A stretch of DNA of 64,000 bases from Poseidonocella sedimentorum (GTDB taxonomy: Bacteria > Pseudomonadota > Alphaproteobacteria > Rhodobacterales > Rhodobacteraceae), in contig NZ_FOYI01000006.1 in assembly GCF_900116005.1 (NCBI RefSeq), positions 62,001 through 126,000 on the forward strand. The letters are read 5' to 3'. The position numbers were made by a program, and so were the translations under genes. Positions 24,744 through 32,731 of the stretch are shown here, one piece after another (position 1 is the first letter of the stretch; each line of letters starts with the position of its first letter). The notes beneath the pieces are model-generated. The model was not told the origin of the DNA. It was given only the letters and a program-made list of their open reading frames with translations, and made no database searches.

Positions 24744-24868
24744 GGGATCTCCTGAGTTTGGCCACCGAACACAGATAGGAGGGGATGCGCATCCGGATCA
24801 AGGGGCAGGGGGCGCTTGTCATGGGGTGCAGCCGATTTTAGGGTCGCGCGAGAAGTGGAGGCATGGGC

Positions 24869-25699
24869 ATGCGATTTGTCAGATACGGCGAAAAAGGGCA
24901 GGAGCGGCCCGGGGTTATCGACGTAGGCGGAGGGGTGCGCGACCTCTCCGGTGTGGTGGCCGATCTTGGCGGGGCCGTGCTGGGCGATTTACCGCGCGTC
25001 GATCCCGAGACGCTGCCCCGCGTGGCCGGTGCGCCGCGTCTCGGGGTGCCGGTTGCGGGCGTGGGCAAGCTCGTGGCGATCGGGCTGAATTACACCGATC
25101 ACGCCGAGGAAGCGGGCATGGCCGCGCCGGAGGAGCCGGTCGTGTTCATGAAGGCCACCTCCGCGCTGTCGGGGCCGAACGATCCGGTGATCCTGCCGCG
25201 CGGGGCTGAGAAAGCCGATTGGGAGGTCGAGCTCGGGATCGTCATCGGGCGCGAGGCGCTTTACGTGCCGCGCGAGGAGGCGCTTGCCCATGTCGCGGGC
25301 TACACCATCGTCAACGACGTGAGCGAACGGGCCTTTCAGCTGGAGCGCGGCGGGCAGTGGACCAAGGGCAAGAGCGCCGACAGTTTTGCGCCCGTCGGCC
25401 CGTGGCTCGTCACCCCAGATGAGGTCGGAGATCCGCAGGGGTTGCGGCTCGGCACTCGGGTCAATGGCGCGGTCATGCAGGATGGATCGACGGCCAACAT
25501 GATCTTCGATGTCGCGACGATCGTGTCGTATCTCAGCGGTCTGATGCGGCTCGAGCCCGGTGATATCATCGCCACCGGCACGCCCGCTGGGGTGGGCATG
25601 GGCCAGACCCCGCAGCGCTGGTTGCGGCCGGGGGATGTGATGGAGCTGGAGATCGCAACACTGGGTGTGCAGCGGCAGGAGGTCCGCCCGCCGATCTGA
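24869..25699 (+). CDS. Fumarylacetoacetate hydrolase (FAH) family enzyme, ureidoglycolate-lyase-like
   Basis: 276 aa. Residues 1-60 form the small N-terminal domain ('MRFVRYGEKGQERPGVIDVG'); the rest is the FAH fold with metal ligands in 'KADWEVELGIVIGREA' and 'YTIVNDVSERAFQ', and 'GDIIATGTPAGVGMGQTP' near the end. The closest well-known architecture is ureidoglycolate lyase (urea release in purine breakdown) or 2-keto-4-pentenoate hydratase-like enzymes. There are no purine genes nearby, so specificity is open. Two ATGs are possible (24863 and 24869); GGAGG is 1 bp from the first but 7 bp from the second, so 24869 is preferred. Confidence 0.87.
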   Translation: MRFVRYGEKGQERPGVIDVGGGVRDLSGVVADLGGAVLGDLPRVDPETLPRVAGAPRLGVPVAGVGKLVAIGLNYTDHAEEAGMAAPEEPVVFMKATSALSGPNDPVILPRGAEKADWEVELGIVIGREALYVPREEALAHVAGYTIVNDVSERAFQLERGGQWTKGKSADSFAPVGPWLVTPDEVGDPQGLRLGTRVNGAVMQDGSTANMIFDVATIVSYLSGLMRLEPGDIIATGTPAGVGMGQTPQRWLRPGDVMELEIATLGVQRQEVRPPI

Positions 25700-25703
25700 T
25701 CGC

Positions 25704-26630
25704 TCAGGCGGAGGCCAGCGGGCCGGGCGGGGGCGTTTGGCGCTGGAAGCGCGGCAGCAGGCGCGACCAGCGGCGGCAGGGCTCTGCCGGGAGCTGGCTT
25801 GCGAGATATTCGAAGCTGCGGCCGGGCGCGCCGAAGAAGAAATCGCGATAAAGGTCGAAGAGGCCGGTGCGCATGTAGGGGAACCAGTGGCAGACCCGAT
25901 GCGTCGGGGCCGGGACCCGATAGCCGAGCGCGCCGAGCGTCTGCAGCACACCGGAATTGTCGATTTGCAGATCGACCCAGCGGGCGGCCCCGGCGCCGAG
26001 ACCCTGGCCGAGCGCACGCGGGCCGCCAACGGGGGCGGGCAGGCAGAGCTCGAAGAGCCAATCGAAGAGATCGTTTTCGCGGCTGGTGATGTTGATCACG
26101 CGGGCAAGGCGCCCGGCGGGGGAGGCCAGCGCCGTTTGCGCCTCGCCCTGAAATTCCGCGGCGGTCATCAGCACCGCACGCGTGGCGATCCGGGGCATGG
26201 ACTTCAGCGCCTGAAGGTAGACCCGCGCGCCCAGCGAATGGGCGATCACGCCAATTTCGCGCTCCGGCGCCCGCGCAGAGATCCGTGCAATCAGCCGCGC
26301 CAGCGCCGCGCCCGCACGTTCCGCTTCGCCGTAGGCATCCTTGAGACTGCCCCGCGCCCGCCATCCGAAGGCGATCCCGCAGCCCGCATCCTCGCTGATC
26401 CCCAGATGCCGGGGCCAGCTCACAGAAAGCCGCCCACCGGCGCGCGGCGCGAGCGACAGGATCGTATCGAAGGGGCAATGCGTGGTCTCGGGGAGATATT
26501 TGTAGCCGTGGATCATGATGATCACCGGGCCGGTTCCGGCCAGAAGACTGTCGAGCGCGTGATCCGGCAGATCGTTCTGATTGCGCAGCACCGGCGCTCT
26601 CTCAGAAGCTGTAACCTGCAGGATGGGCAT
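25704..26630 (-). CDS. Alpha/beta-hydrolase family protein
   Basis: 308 aa. The sequence begins MPILQVTASERAPV and has the hydrolase core: 'VIIMIHGYKYLP' (oxyanion HG), the nucleophile elbow 'GVIAHSLGARVYLQALK' with Ser in the AHSLG context, and a later Asp/His-containing C-terminal part ('FDWLFELCLPAPVGG', 'HRVCHWFPYMRTG'). No signal peptide is evident. The family is broad (lipase/esterase-like); substrate unknown. Start at 26630 is chosen because the frame upstream runs through the metZ control region. It converges with the FAH gene (4 bp apart) and is divergent from metZ. Confidence 0.8.
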   Translation of the reverse strand: MPILQVTASERAPVLRNQNDLPDHALDSLLAGTGPVIIMIHGYKYLPETTHCPFDTILSLAPRAGGRLSVSWPRHLGISEDAGCGIAFGWRARGSLKDAYGEAERAGAALARLIARISARAPEREIGVIAHSLGARVYLQALKSMPRIATRAVLMTAAEFQGEAQTALASPAGRLARVINITSRENDLFDWLFELCLPAPVGGPRALGQGLGAGAARWVDLQIDNSGVLQTLGALGYRVPAPTHRVCHWFPYMRTGLFDLYRDFFFGAPGRSFEYLASQLPAEPCRRWSRLLPRFQRQTPPPGPLASA

Positions 26631-26717
26631 CGTGTCGTTCCGCCTTGTCTTGTGGTTTCCCTTTTCCACAGAGATACGACAGCGAAATGAAGTTGAGGTT
26701 ACGACTGCGTGACGGTG

Positions 26718-26746
26718 TTGACCTGTAACATGTCTGCGCGTATGAG
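26718..26746 (+). promoter_or_regulatory. Promoter of the metZ leader
   Basis: TTGACC (26718-26723) and TATGAG (26741-26746) with a 17-bp spacer. The predicted start of transcription, about 7 bp downstream, coincides with the first base-paired nucleotide of the SAM-II aptamer (26753), which supports the assignment. Confidence 0.7.
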
Positions 26747-26749
26747 ATC

Positions 26750-26806
26750 GCGCGTGGCGATTTGTTACCGGATTGCGGGCCACGTTAAACATGCCGCTAA
26801 AGAGGT
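26750..26806 (+). ncRNA. SAM-II riboswitch (metA element) upstream of metZ
   Basis: The segment matches the SAM-II consensus. P1 is formed by CGTGGC (26753-26758) and GCCACG (26779-26784), with conserved loop bases GATTTG (26759-26764), then TTAAAC (26785-26790) and GCTAAAGAGG (26796-26805), which make the pseudoknot. SAM-II is an alphaproteobacterial riboswitch placed before methionine-synthesis genes, in agreement with metZ downstream. A terminator (26822-26853) follows, so SAM probably reduces transcription into metZ. Core motif recognition is by eye, without a covariance search. Confidence 0.9.
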
Positions 26807-26821
26807 CTGAGACGTGGGGGA

Positions 26822-26853
26822 CCCCTGTCGCATGGCCGCGGTAGGGGTTTTTT
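26822..26853 (+). terminator. Intrinsic terminator of the metZ riboswitch (attenuator)
   Basis: CCCCT (26822-26826) pairs with AGGGG (26843-26847) and CGC (26829-26831) with GCG (26838-26840) inside it, followed by TTTTTT (26848-26853). It sits between the SAM-II aptamer and the metZ start, as expected for an expression platform acting by transcription termination. Confidence 0.8.
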
Positions 26854-26895
26854 CGTGGCCGCCCCGGACGGCCCGCAGCGGTCAGGAGACGGCAC

Positions 26896-28077
26896 ATGAG
26901 CGATGAGTGGAAAGCGAAGACCAAGCTGGTGCACGGCGGCACGCGCCGCAGCCAGTATAACGAGGTCTCCGAAGCGATTTTCATGACGCAGGGCTTTGTC
27001 TACGAGACGGCGGAGCAGGCCAAGGGCCGGTTCGAGGCGCTCGGCGAAGACGAGTTCATCTATGCGCGGTACGGCAACCCGACGGTCGCGATGTTCGAGG
27101 AGCGCATCGCGCTTCTGGAAGGGGCGGAGGACGCCTTCGCGACGGCCTCGGGGATGGCTGCGGTCAACGGCGCGCTGATGTCCATGCTCAAGGCCGGGGA
27201 TCATATCGTCGCGGGCCGCGCGCTCTTTGGCTCCTGTCTTTATATCGTTGAGGAGATCCTGCCGCGGTTCGGGGTCGAGGTCACGCTGGTGGATGCCACC
27301 GATCTGGCCGCCTGGCAGGCCGCGGTGCGCGATACGACCCGCGCTGTCTTCTTTGAAACCGTCTCGAACCCCGGGCTGGAAGTTGCCGATATCAAAGGAA
27401 TTTCCGAGATTGCGCGGGCGCATGGCGCGCTGGTTGTGGTCGACAATGTCTTTTCCACCCCGGTCTTTTCGGATGCCATCGCGCAGGGCGCCGATGCGGT
27501 TGTCTACTCGACGACGAAACACGTGGACGGGCAGGGGCGCGCGCTCGGCGGGGTGATCCTAGGCACGCGGGAGTTCATCCGCGGGACGGTGGAGCCTTAC
27601 ATGAAGCACACCGGCGGCGCGATGAGCCCGTTCAACGCCTGGATCATGCTCAAGGGGCTTGAGACGATCGATCTGCGCGTGCGGGCGCAGGCGGCGGCGG
27701 CGGCGCGGATCGCAACCGCGCTGGAGGGGCACGACAAGCTCGCGCGGGTGATCTATCCGGGGCTCGAGAGCCATCCGCACCATGCGCTCGCCATGGCACA
27801 GATGGGCGCGGGCGGCACGGTGCTGACCTTCGAGGTCAAGGGGGGCGAGGCGGCTGCATTCCGCTTCCTCGACGCGCTCCGGATCGTGCTCATCTCCAAC
27901 AACCTTGGCGACGCGAAATCCATCGTCACCCACCCGGCCACCACGACCCACCAGCGCCTGCCAGGCGATCAGAAGGCATTGCTGGGGATCAGCCCGGGTC
28001 TGGTCCGGCTCTCGGTCGGGCTTGAGGATGAGGAGGATCTTCTGGCCGATCTGACGGGCGCTCTGGCGCAGGTTTGA
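26896..28077 (+). CDS. metZ: O-succinylhomoserine sulfhydrylase
   Basis: 393-aa PLP-dependent enzyme of the Cys/Met metabolism family; MetZ makes homocysteine directly from O-succinylhomoserine and sulfide. The PLP Lys is in 'VVYSTTKHVDGQGRALGG', with 'FIYARYGNPTVAMFEERIAL' (phosphate-binding Tyr/Arg), 'ATASGMAAVNGALMSMLKAG' and 'SPGLVRLSVGLEDEEDLL' all diagnostic. MetZ rather than MetB/MetC is suggested by the N-terminal 'KTKLVHGGTRRSQYNEVSEA'. The SAM-II riboswitch and terminator upstream fit methionine synthesis. A stem-loop follows before folE2. Confidence 0.94.
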   Translation: MSDEWKAKTKLVHGGTRRSQYNEVSEAIFMTQGFVYETAEQAKGRFEALGEDEFIYARYGNPTVAMFEERIALLEGAEDAFATASGMAAVNGALMSMLKAGDHIVAGRALFGSCLYIVEEILPRFGVEVTLVDATDLAAWQAAVRDTTRAVFFETVSNPGLEVADIKGISEIARAHGALVVVDNVFSTPVFSDAIAQGADAVVYSTTKHVDGQGRALGGVILGTREFIRGTVEPYMKHTGGAMSPFNAWIMLKGLETIDLRVRAQAAAAARIATALEGHDKLARVIYPGLESHPHHALAMAQMGAGGTVLTFEVKGGEAAAFRFLDALRIVLISNNLGDAKSIVTHPATTTHQRLPGDQKALLGISPGLVRLSVGLEDEEDLLADLTGALAQV

Positions 28078-28091
28078 TAAGCAGAACTTAA

Positions 28092-28125
28092 CGCCCGCTT
28101 TGCGCAATTTATTGGAAAGCGGGCG
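28092..28125 (+). terminator. Stem-loop between metZ and folE2
   Basis: CGCCCGCTTT (28092-28101) pairs perfectly with AAAGCGGGCG (28116-28125), with CAA/TTG extending the stem inside the loop. No T-run follows, so it may be a weak terminator or mRNA-stabilising hairpin. Strong structure, uncertain role. Confidence 0.5.
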
Positions 28126-28170
28126 CCCAAGCCCCTATGTAGCGATCAGACCTTCGGAGGCGAAGACGCA

Positions 28171-29256
28171 ATGAACCTGCATCTGGGCGAGCTCAACGAC
28201 ACCCCCACTCGAGACGACGCGCGTGCGGCGCTCGACCTGTTGCGCCGCTGGGCGGCCAAGGTGAACGAAGGCGCGGAAGACCCTGATACTGCTCAGCTTC
28301 TTGCGGCCGCGGCGGGGTATCCGGCGCTCAAATCCGACTATCAGGGCGAGTTCATCCCCGATGCCGTCTACAAGGCGAGCATGCCCGATCTGCAAAACGG
28401 GCCGGCCAGCCTCATTCGCGGCGCGCGCCGCCAGATCCAATACGTGGGGATTTCCAATTTCCGCCTGCCCATCGCCTTCCACACCCGCGGCGGGCGGGAT
28501 CTGACGCTGGAAACCTCGGTCACCGGATCGGTCAGCCTCGATGCCGAGAAGAAGGGCATCAACATGTCGCGCATCATGCGCAGCTTTTACAAACATGCGG
28601 AAAAGACCTTCAGCTTCGAGGTGATCGAGGCCGCGCTCGACGACTACAAGGCCGACCTTGAGAGCATCGACGCGCGCATCCAGATGCGCTTTTCCTTCCC
28701 GGCGACGATCCAGAGCCTGCGCTCCGGTCTCTCGGGCTACCAGTATTACGACATCGCGCTCGAACTGGTGGAGCAGGAGGGCGTTCGCCGCAAGTACCTC
28801 CACCTCGACTATGTCTATTCCTCAACCTGCCCCTGCTCGCTGGAGCTGAGCGAACATGCCCGCCGCGCGCGCGGGCAACTGGCCACGCCTCATTCGCAAC
28901 GTTCTGTGGCGCGGATTTCGGTGGAGGTTCTGCCCGGCGATTGCCTGTGGTTCGAGGATCTGATCGATCTGTGCCGTGAGGCTGTGCCGACGGAGACCCA
29001 GGTCATGGTCAAGCGCGAGGATGAACAGGCCTTTGCCGAGCTGAACGCCGCGAACCCGATCTTTGTCGAGGATGCGGCGCGGCTCTTTGCCGAAAAACTC
29101 CTGTCGGAGCCGCGCATCGGCGATTTCCGCGTCATCGCCAGCCATCAGGAAAGCCTGCACAGCCACGATGCGGTCAGCGTCCTGACCGAGGGCGAGACCT
29201 TCGCCCAGAAAAGCCTCGACCCCAAGCTTTTCAGCACGCTCTTCCATACCGGTTGA
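28171..29256 (+). CDS. folE2: GTP cyclohydrolase FolE2 (type IB)
   Basis: 361-aa enzyme making 7,8-dihydroneopterin triphosphate from GTP, the first step of folate synthesis. FolE2 hallmarks are present: 'EKKGINMSRIMRSFYKHAEK', the catalytic Cys region 'SSTCPCSLELSEHARRA', and C-terminal 'IASHQESLHSHDAVS' supplying a metal-site His. FolE2 is metal-flexible and replaces the zinc-dependent FolE in many bacteria. The protein is longer than Bacillus/Neisseria FolE2, with ~60 extra N-terminal residues. Two later folate genes (folB, folP) lie 11 kb downstream. Start ATG 28171 follows GGAGG. Confidence 0.94.
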   Translation: MNLHLGELNDTPTRDDARAALDLLRRWAAKVNEGAEDPDTAQLLAAAAGYPALKSDYQGEFIPDAVYKASMPDLQNGPASLIRGARRQIQYVGISNFRLPIAFHTRGGRDLTLETSVTGSVSLDAEKKGINMSRIMRSFYKHAEKTFSFEVIEAALDDYKADLESIDARIQMRFSFPATIQSLRSGLSGYQYYDIALELVEQEGVRRKYLHLDYVYSSTCPCSLELSEHARRARGQLATPHSQRSVARISVEVLPGDCLWFEDLIDLCREAVPTETQVMVKREDEQAFAELNAANPIFVEDAARLFAEKLLSEPRIGDFRVIASHQESLHSHDAVSVLTEGETFAQKSLDPKLFSTLFHTG

Positions 29257-29324
29257 TCCCGGGGCCGCAGCGGCGCACGGCGAGCGCTTGACAGCGGCGC
29301 GCCCTGCCGCCAAGCCTGCGTGTC

Positions 29325-30773
29325 ATGTTGGATCTGCGCCCCGTCGGTTATGTGATCGGTCTGCTCGTGCTGGCGCTTGGCGTCACCATGCTTCTGCCGC
29401 TCGCGCTCGAGATCCACGACGCGCGCGGCGCCTGGCCCCCGTTTCTCGAAGGCGCGATCTTTACCATGATGTGCGGCGGGATGATGGCCCTCGCCTGCGC
29501 CAACGGGGTGCATGACAAGCTCTCGCTGCAACAGACCTTCATGATCACAACCGGCGTCTGGGTCGCGCTGCCGTTTTTTGGGGCCATCCCCTTCGCGCTC
29601 GGCGCCACCGAGGCGCGGGCGGTGGATGCCTTCTTCGAGGCCATGTCGGGCCTCACGACCACCGGCGCCACGGTCTTCAGCGGGCTGGACGATCTCCCGC
29701 GTGGGCTCCTGCTCTGGCGCGGGATCATGCAATGGCTCGGCGGGGTGGGGATCATCGTCTTCGCCATGGTGTTCCTGCCCGAATTGCGCGTGGGCGGGAT
29801 GCAGATCTTCCGGGCCGAAGGGTTCGAGACCATGGGCAAGATCCTCCCCCGCGCGACCGAAATCGCCCGCCAGATCTCGGTCATCTACGTAGCGATCACA
29901 GCCGCCTGCTTCTTTTCCTACCTCGCGGTGGGCATGGGCTGGTTCGACGCGCTGGTCCATGCCTTCACCACGGTCGCCACGGGCGGATTCTCCAACTACG
30001 ATGCCTCCTTCGCGGCCTTCTCGGGGGGCGCCGAATACATCGCCACGGCCTTCATGATCCTCTCGGCGCTGCCCTTCGTGCGCTACGTCCAGATCCTCAA
30101 CGGCAGCGCCGAGCCGCTGCTTCAGGACACGCAGGTCCGCAGCTTCCTCCTGCTCATTGCCGCGCTTGTCGTGATCACCGCGGCCATTCTCTCGACCCTC
30201 TCCGCGCACCCCTGGGAACAGGCCTTTCGCGAAGCGCTCTTCAACATCACCTCAATCACCAGCGGCACCGGCTACGCCAGCGTCGATTACATGCAATGGG
30301 GCACGTTCCTGATCGCGATGTTCTTCTTCATCGGCCTCATCGGCGGCTGCGCGGGCTCGACGACCTGTTCGATCAAGATCTTCCGCTACCAGCTGCTGTT
30401 CGGCGCCGTGCGCACCGAGCTCAAGCGCATCCATTCGCCCCACGGGGTGTTCGCCAACAAATACGAAGGGCGGACAGTGACGCCCGACATCATGAACTCG
30501 GTGATGTCGTTTTTTGTGTTCTTCATCGTCACGCTCGGGATCTTTTCCGTCGCGCTCGGGATCACCGGGCTCGATTTCGTGACCTCGGTGAGCGGGGCCT
30601 CGGCGGCGCTGGCCAATATCGGGCCGGGCCTTGGCGAGATCATCGGCCCGGCGGGCAACTATGCGGCGCTCAATGATGCGGCGAAATGGCTGCTGGCGCT
30701 GGCCATGTTGATCGGGCGGCTGGAGCTCATGGCCGTCTTCGTGCTTTTCACCGCGCAGTTCTGGCGCGGGTGA
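29325..30773 (+). CDS. trkH: TrkH-family potassium uptake protein
   Basis: 482-aa membrane subunit of the Trk K+ transporter. Ten or so hydrophobic helices include four pore-loop repeats: 'MSGLTTTGATVFSGLDDLP', 'FTTVATGGFSNYDASF', 'SITSGTGYASVDYMQWG' and 'SAALANIGPGLGEIIG', each with the filter glycine. 'FIGLIGGCAGSTTCSIKIFR' is the conserved TrkH gate region. 'IVFAMVFLPELRVGGMQIFR' is also typical. It needs the cytoplasmic NAD-binding TrkA, which is not in this window. It converges on the downstream SPOR protein gene with a 13-bp gap and no visible terminator. Confidence 0.95.
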   Translation: MLDLRPVGYVIGLLVLALGVTMLLPLALEIHDARGAWPPFLEGAIFTMMCGGMMALACANGVHDKLSLQQTFMITTGVWVALPFFGAIPFALGATEARAVDAFFEAMSGLTTTGATVFSGLDDLPRGLLLWRGIMQWLGGVGIIVFAMVFLPELRVGGMQIFRAEGFETMGKILPRATEIARQISVIYVAITAACFFSYLAVGMGWFDALVHAFTTVATGGFSNYDASFAAFSGGAEYIATAFMILSALPFVRYVQILNGSAEPLLQDTQVRSFLLLIAALVVITAAILSTLSAHPWEQAFREALFNITSITSGTGYASVDYMQWGTFLIAMFFFIGLIGGCAGSTTCSIKIFRYQLLFGAVRTELKRIHSPHGVFANKYEGRTVTPDIMNSVMSFFVFFIVTLGIFSVALGITGLDFVTSVSGASAALANIGPGLGEIIGPAGNYAALNDAAKWLLALAMLIGRLELMAVFVLFTAQFWRG

Positions 30774-30786
30774 GGCCGCCCCGGTC

Positions 30787-32511
30787 TCAGTTCCAGCAGC
30801 TCACAAGGACCACCATCTCCGACGCCATCTCGCCAAGTGCCTCGGCGTGCAGATCCGGGGCCGCGGCGGGCGCGGGCGGCGTGGCGATCCCGGCCTCGGC
30901 CAGCAGATCGGCGATCACGGCGGCATCGACCGAGAAGGCCGCGCCATCCGGCAATTGCCGCGCGCCCGCCTCGCGGGGCAGGAGCATCCCGAACACCTGA
31001 CCCGCCGCGTCGAGCACCGGCCCGCCCGCGTCGCCCTCAAGCGCGGCAAGCTCCAGCCGGTCGCGCGTTTCGGCCCCGTCGAGCGCCTTGACGTCAGCCA
31101 GCCGGCCGTAGGTCAGGGTCGGTGCCCCGAGCCGGCCGCCATAGGAATAGCCCGCGACGGCCACCTCCGAGCGCAAGAGCGGCGCGGTGGTGCGCAAGCT
31201 CGCGTGGCGCGGAGGCGCGATCGCCTCGGTGCTGCGCAGCAGGGCCAGCCCGTGGGCCGCGTCCTCAAGCAGAAGCTCCGCCTCGTAGCGGTCGTTCAGT
31301 GTCAGGCGTGTGCAGTCTTGCGCGACATCGCGGGTGGTGACGACGATGCCATCGGCGCTGGCGTAAAAGCCCGAGCGCGTCCGCGCGGGGCGCCGGATTT
31401 CCAGCCCGGAGAGCAGGTCGATATCCTGCGCCGCATTGCCCGCCGTGGCGGGCAGGACGCCGTCGATGGGCCGGAAGCTGGCTTGCATTTCCTGCAAGAC
31501 GCGCATCCGGCGCGCCTCGTCCCCGGCCGGCCAGACCAGCGTGAAGCCCTTGATCGTATCGCCCGACAGCTCGGCCTGCGTGTGGCTCGCGATCTCGTCA
31601 TCGGCGCCGGCGAGCGTAAAACTGCCGGACCGGATCTCCGCTGTCGAATCGAGCGGGACGACCGAGAGGGTCTGCATGACATCAAAGAGGCCAACGAGAT
31701 CGGCGCGGCCACCGCGCTGGCTGATGAGATGGACGCGCGCGGCCAGATCCCCGGTGGGCGCATAATGGGCGAAGGGCGGCTCCAGCCGGTCAAAGGCCAC
31801 GACGCCCAGCGGCAGCGCGATCTCGATCCCGGTCTCGGCGCTCTGGACGGTCTGCAGGCCCATCCCGTCCAGCACGGCGTTGTACTGGGCGAAGAGCGCG
31901 GCGCGTTGCGCGGTGGTGAGCACGCCGGACGGCTCATAGCGGTTGGCGGCTTGCCAGCGTTCCATCGCGCCGCGCGTGCCGCGACCGATCAGCCCGTCGA
32001 TCGCGCCGCTGTAATGGCCCGACCATTGCAGGGCGGTTTGCAGCTCGGCGTGCGCCGCGCGGCCCAGTGCGCGCTCAGTTCGGAGCGCTTCGGCGCGGGT
32101 TTCCTCGGCTTGCCGGAGTGGCTCGACCTCTTGTGGGGCGGGTTCGGCCGAGGCAGGCGGGACCAACGCCGCGCTCTGCTGTCCGGCGGGCCAGACCTGA
32201 CGCTCATAGGCCGACGGCAGAGCGATATAGCTGTCAGACGGAATCGCGCCCTGGGCCCGGTATTGCCGCAGGACGCTCTCGGCATCGTCCCGCGCGTAGG
32301 GGCCGAGCGCCACGCTGTACCAGCCATTGCCGAGATCGAACCCGTTCACATCGGGCAGCGCCGCCGCATAGGCGCGCAGCCGGTCCTCGGCCTGTTGCAA
32401 CGTCGGGAGCGCCTCGATCTGAACCCAGACGGGCTGCTGCTGGGCCGCGCCCGCGCCCGCCCAAAGTACCGCGGCCAGTGCCGCACTCATTACCCAACGC
32501 CGCATCGTCAT
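30787..32511 (-). CDS. Secreted SPOR / peptidoglycan-binding protein with trypsin-like domain lacking the catalytic triad
   Basis: 574 aa. Signal peptide at 1-23 ('VMSAALAAVLWAGAGAA'); SPOR-like repeat (about 26-97, 'WVQIEALPTLQQAEDRLRAY' and 'GNGWYSVALGPYARDDAESV'), a domain that binds denuded peptidoglycan; PG_binding_1-type domain (about 155-200, 'LQWSGHYSGAIDGLIGRGTR'); then a region to about 360 and a trypsin-like fold (about 375-545). The three catalytic positions look changed: T-T-R-D at 392-395 where TAAH is expected, G421 for Asp in 'HGLALLR', and A495 for Ser in 'LEGDAGGPVLDAAGQVFGML'. It is therefore probably a pseudoprotease acting as an envelope binding or scaffold protein. Start ATG 32511 has GGAAAG upstream. 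Confidence 0.85.
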   Translation of the reverse strand: MTMRRWVMSAALAAVLWAGAGAAQQQPVWVQIEALPTLQQAEDRLRAYAAALPDVNGFDLGNGWYSVALGPYARDDAESVLRQYRAQGAIPSDSYIALPSAYERQVWPAGQQSAALVPPASAEPAPQEVEPLRQAEETRAEALRTERALGRAAHAELQTALQWSGHYSGAIDGLIGRGTRGAMERWQAANRYEPSGVLTTAQRAALFAQYNAVLDGMGLQTVQSAETGIEIALPLGVVAFDRLEPPFAHYAPTGDLAARVHLISQRGGRADLVGLFDVMQTLSVVPLDSTAEIRSGSFTLAGADDEIASHTQAELSGDTIKGFTLVWPAGDEARRMRVLQEMQASFRPIDGVLPATAGNAAQDIDLLSGLEIRRPARTRSGFYASADGIVVTTRDVAQDCTRLTLNDRYEAELLLEDAAHGLALLRSTEAIAPPRHASLRTTAPLLRSEVAVAGYSYGGRLGAPTLTYGRLADVKALDGAETRDRLELAALEGDAGGPVLDAAGQVFGMLLPREAGARQLPDGAAFSVDAAVIADLLAEAGIATPPAPAAAPDLHAEALGEMASEMVVLVSCWN

Positions 32512-32731
32512 CTTTCCTTCCGTCCGCCCCGGGGGGCTGGCCACATCCCGCGCCGCACTGCCCGGCCACGATCTCTACCGGGAGAGGTTATCAAATCGCC
32601 AAGGCCGCGCATCCGGTTTCACCACAAACGCCACATTTGTTGCGCATCCGCCATAGATCGGGGTGGCGCGGTGCGTTGACCCTCCGGCCGCGCCGCAATA
32701 GGAAGGCGCGGTTACGTGCAAGGGGTTCGGC

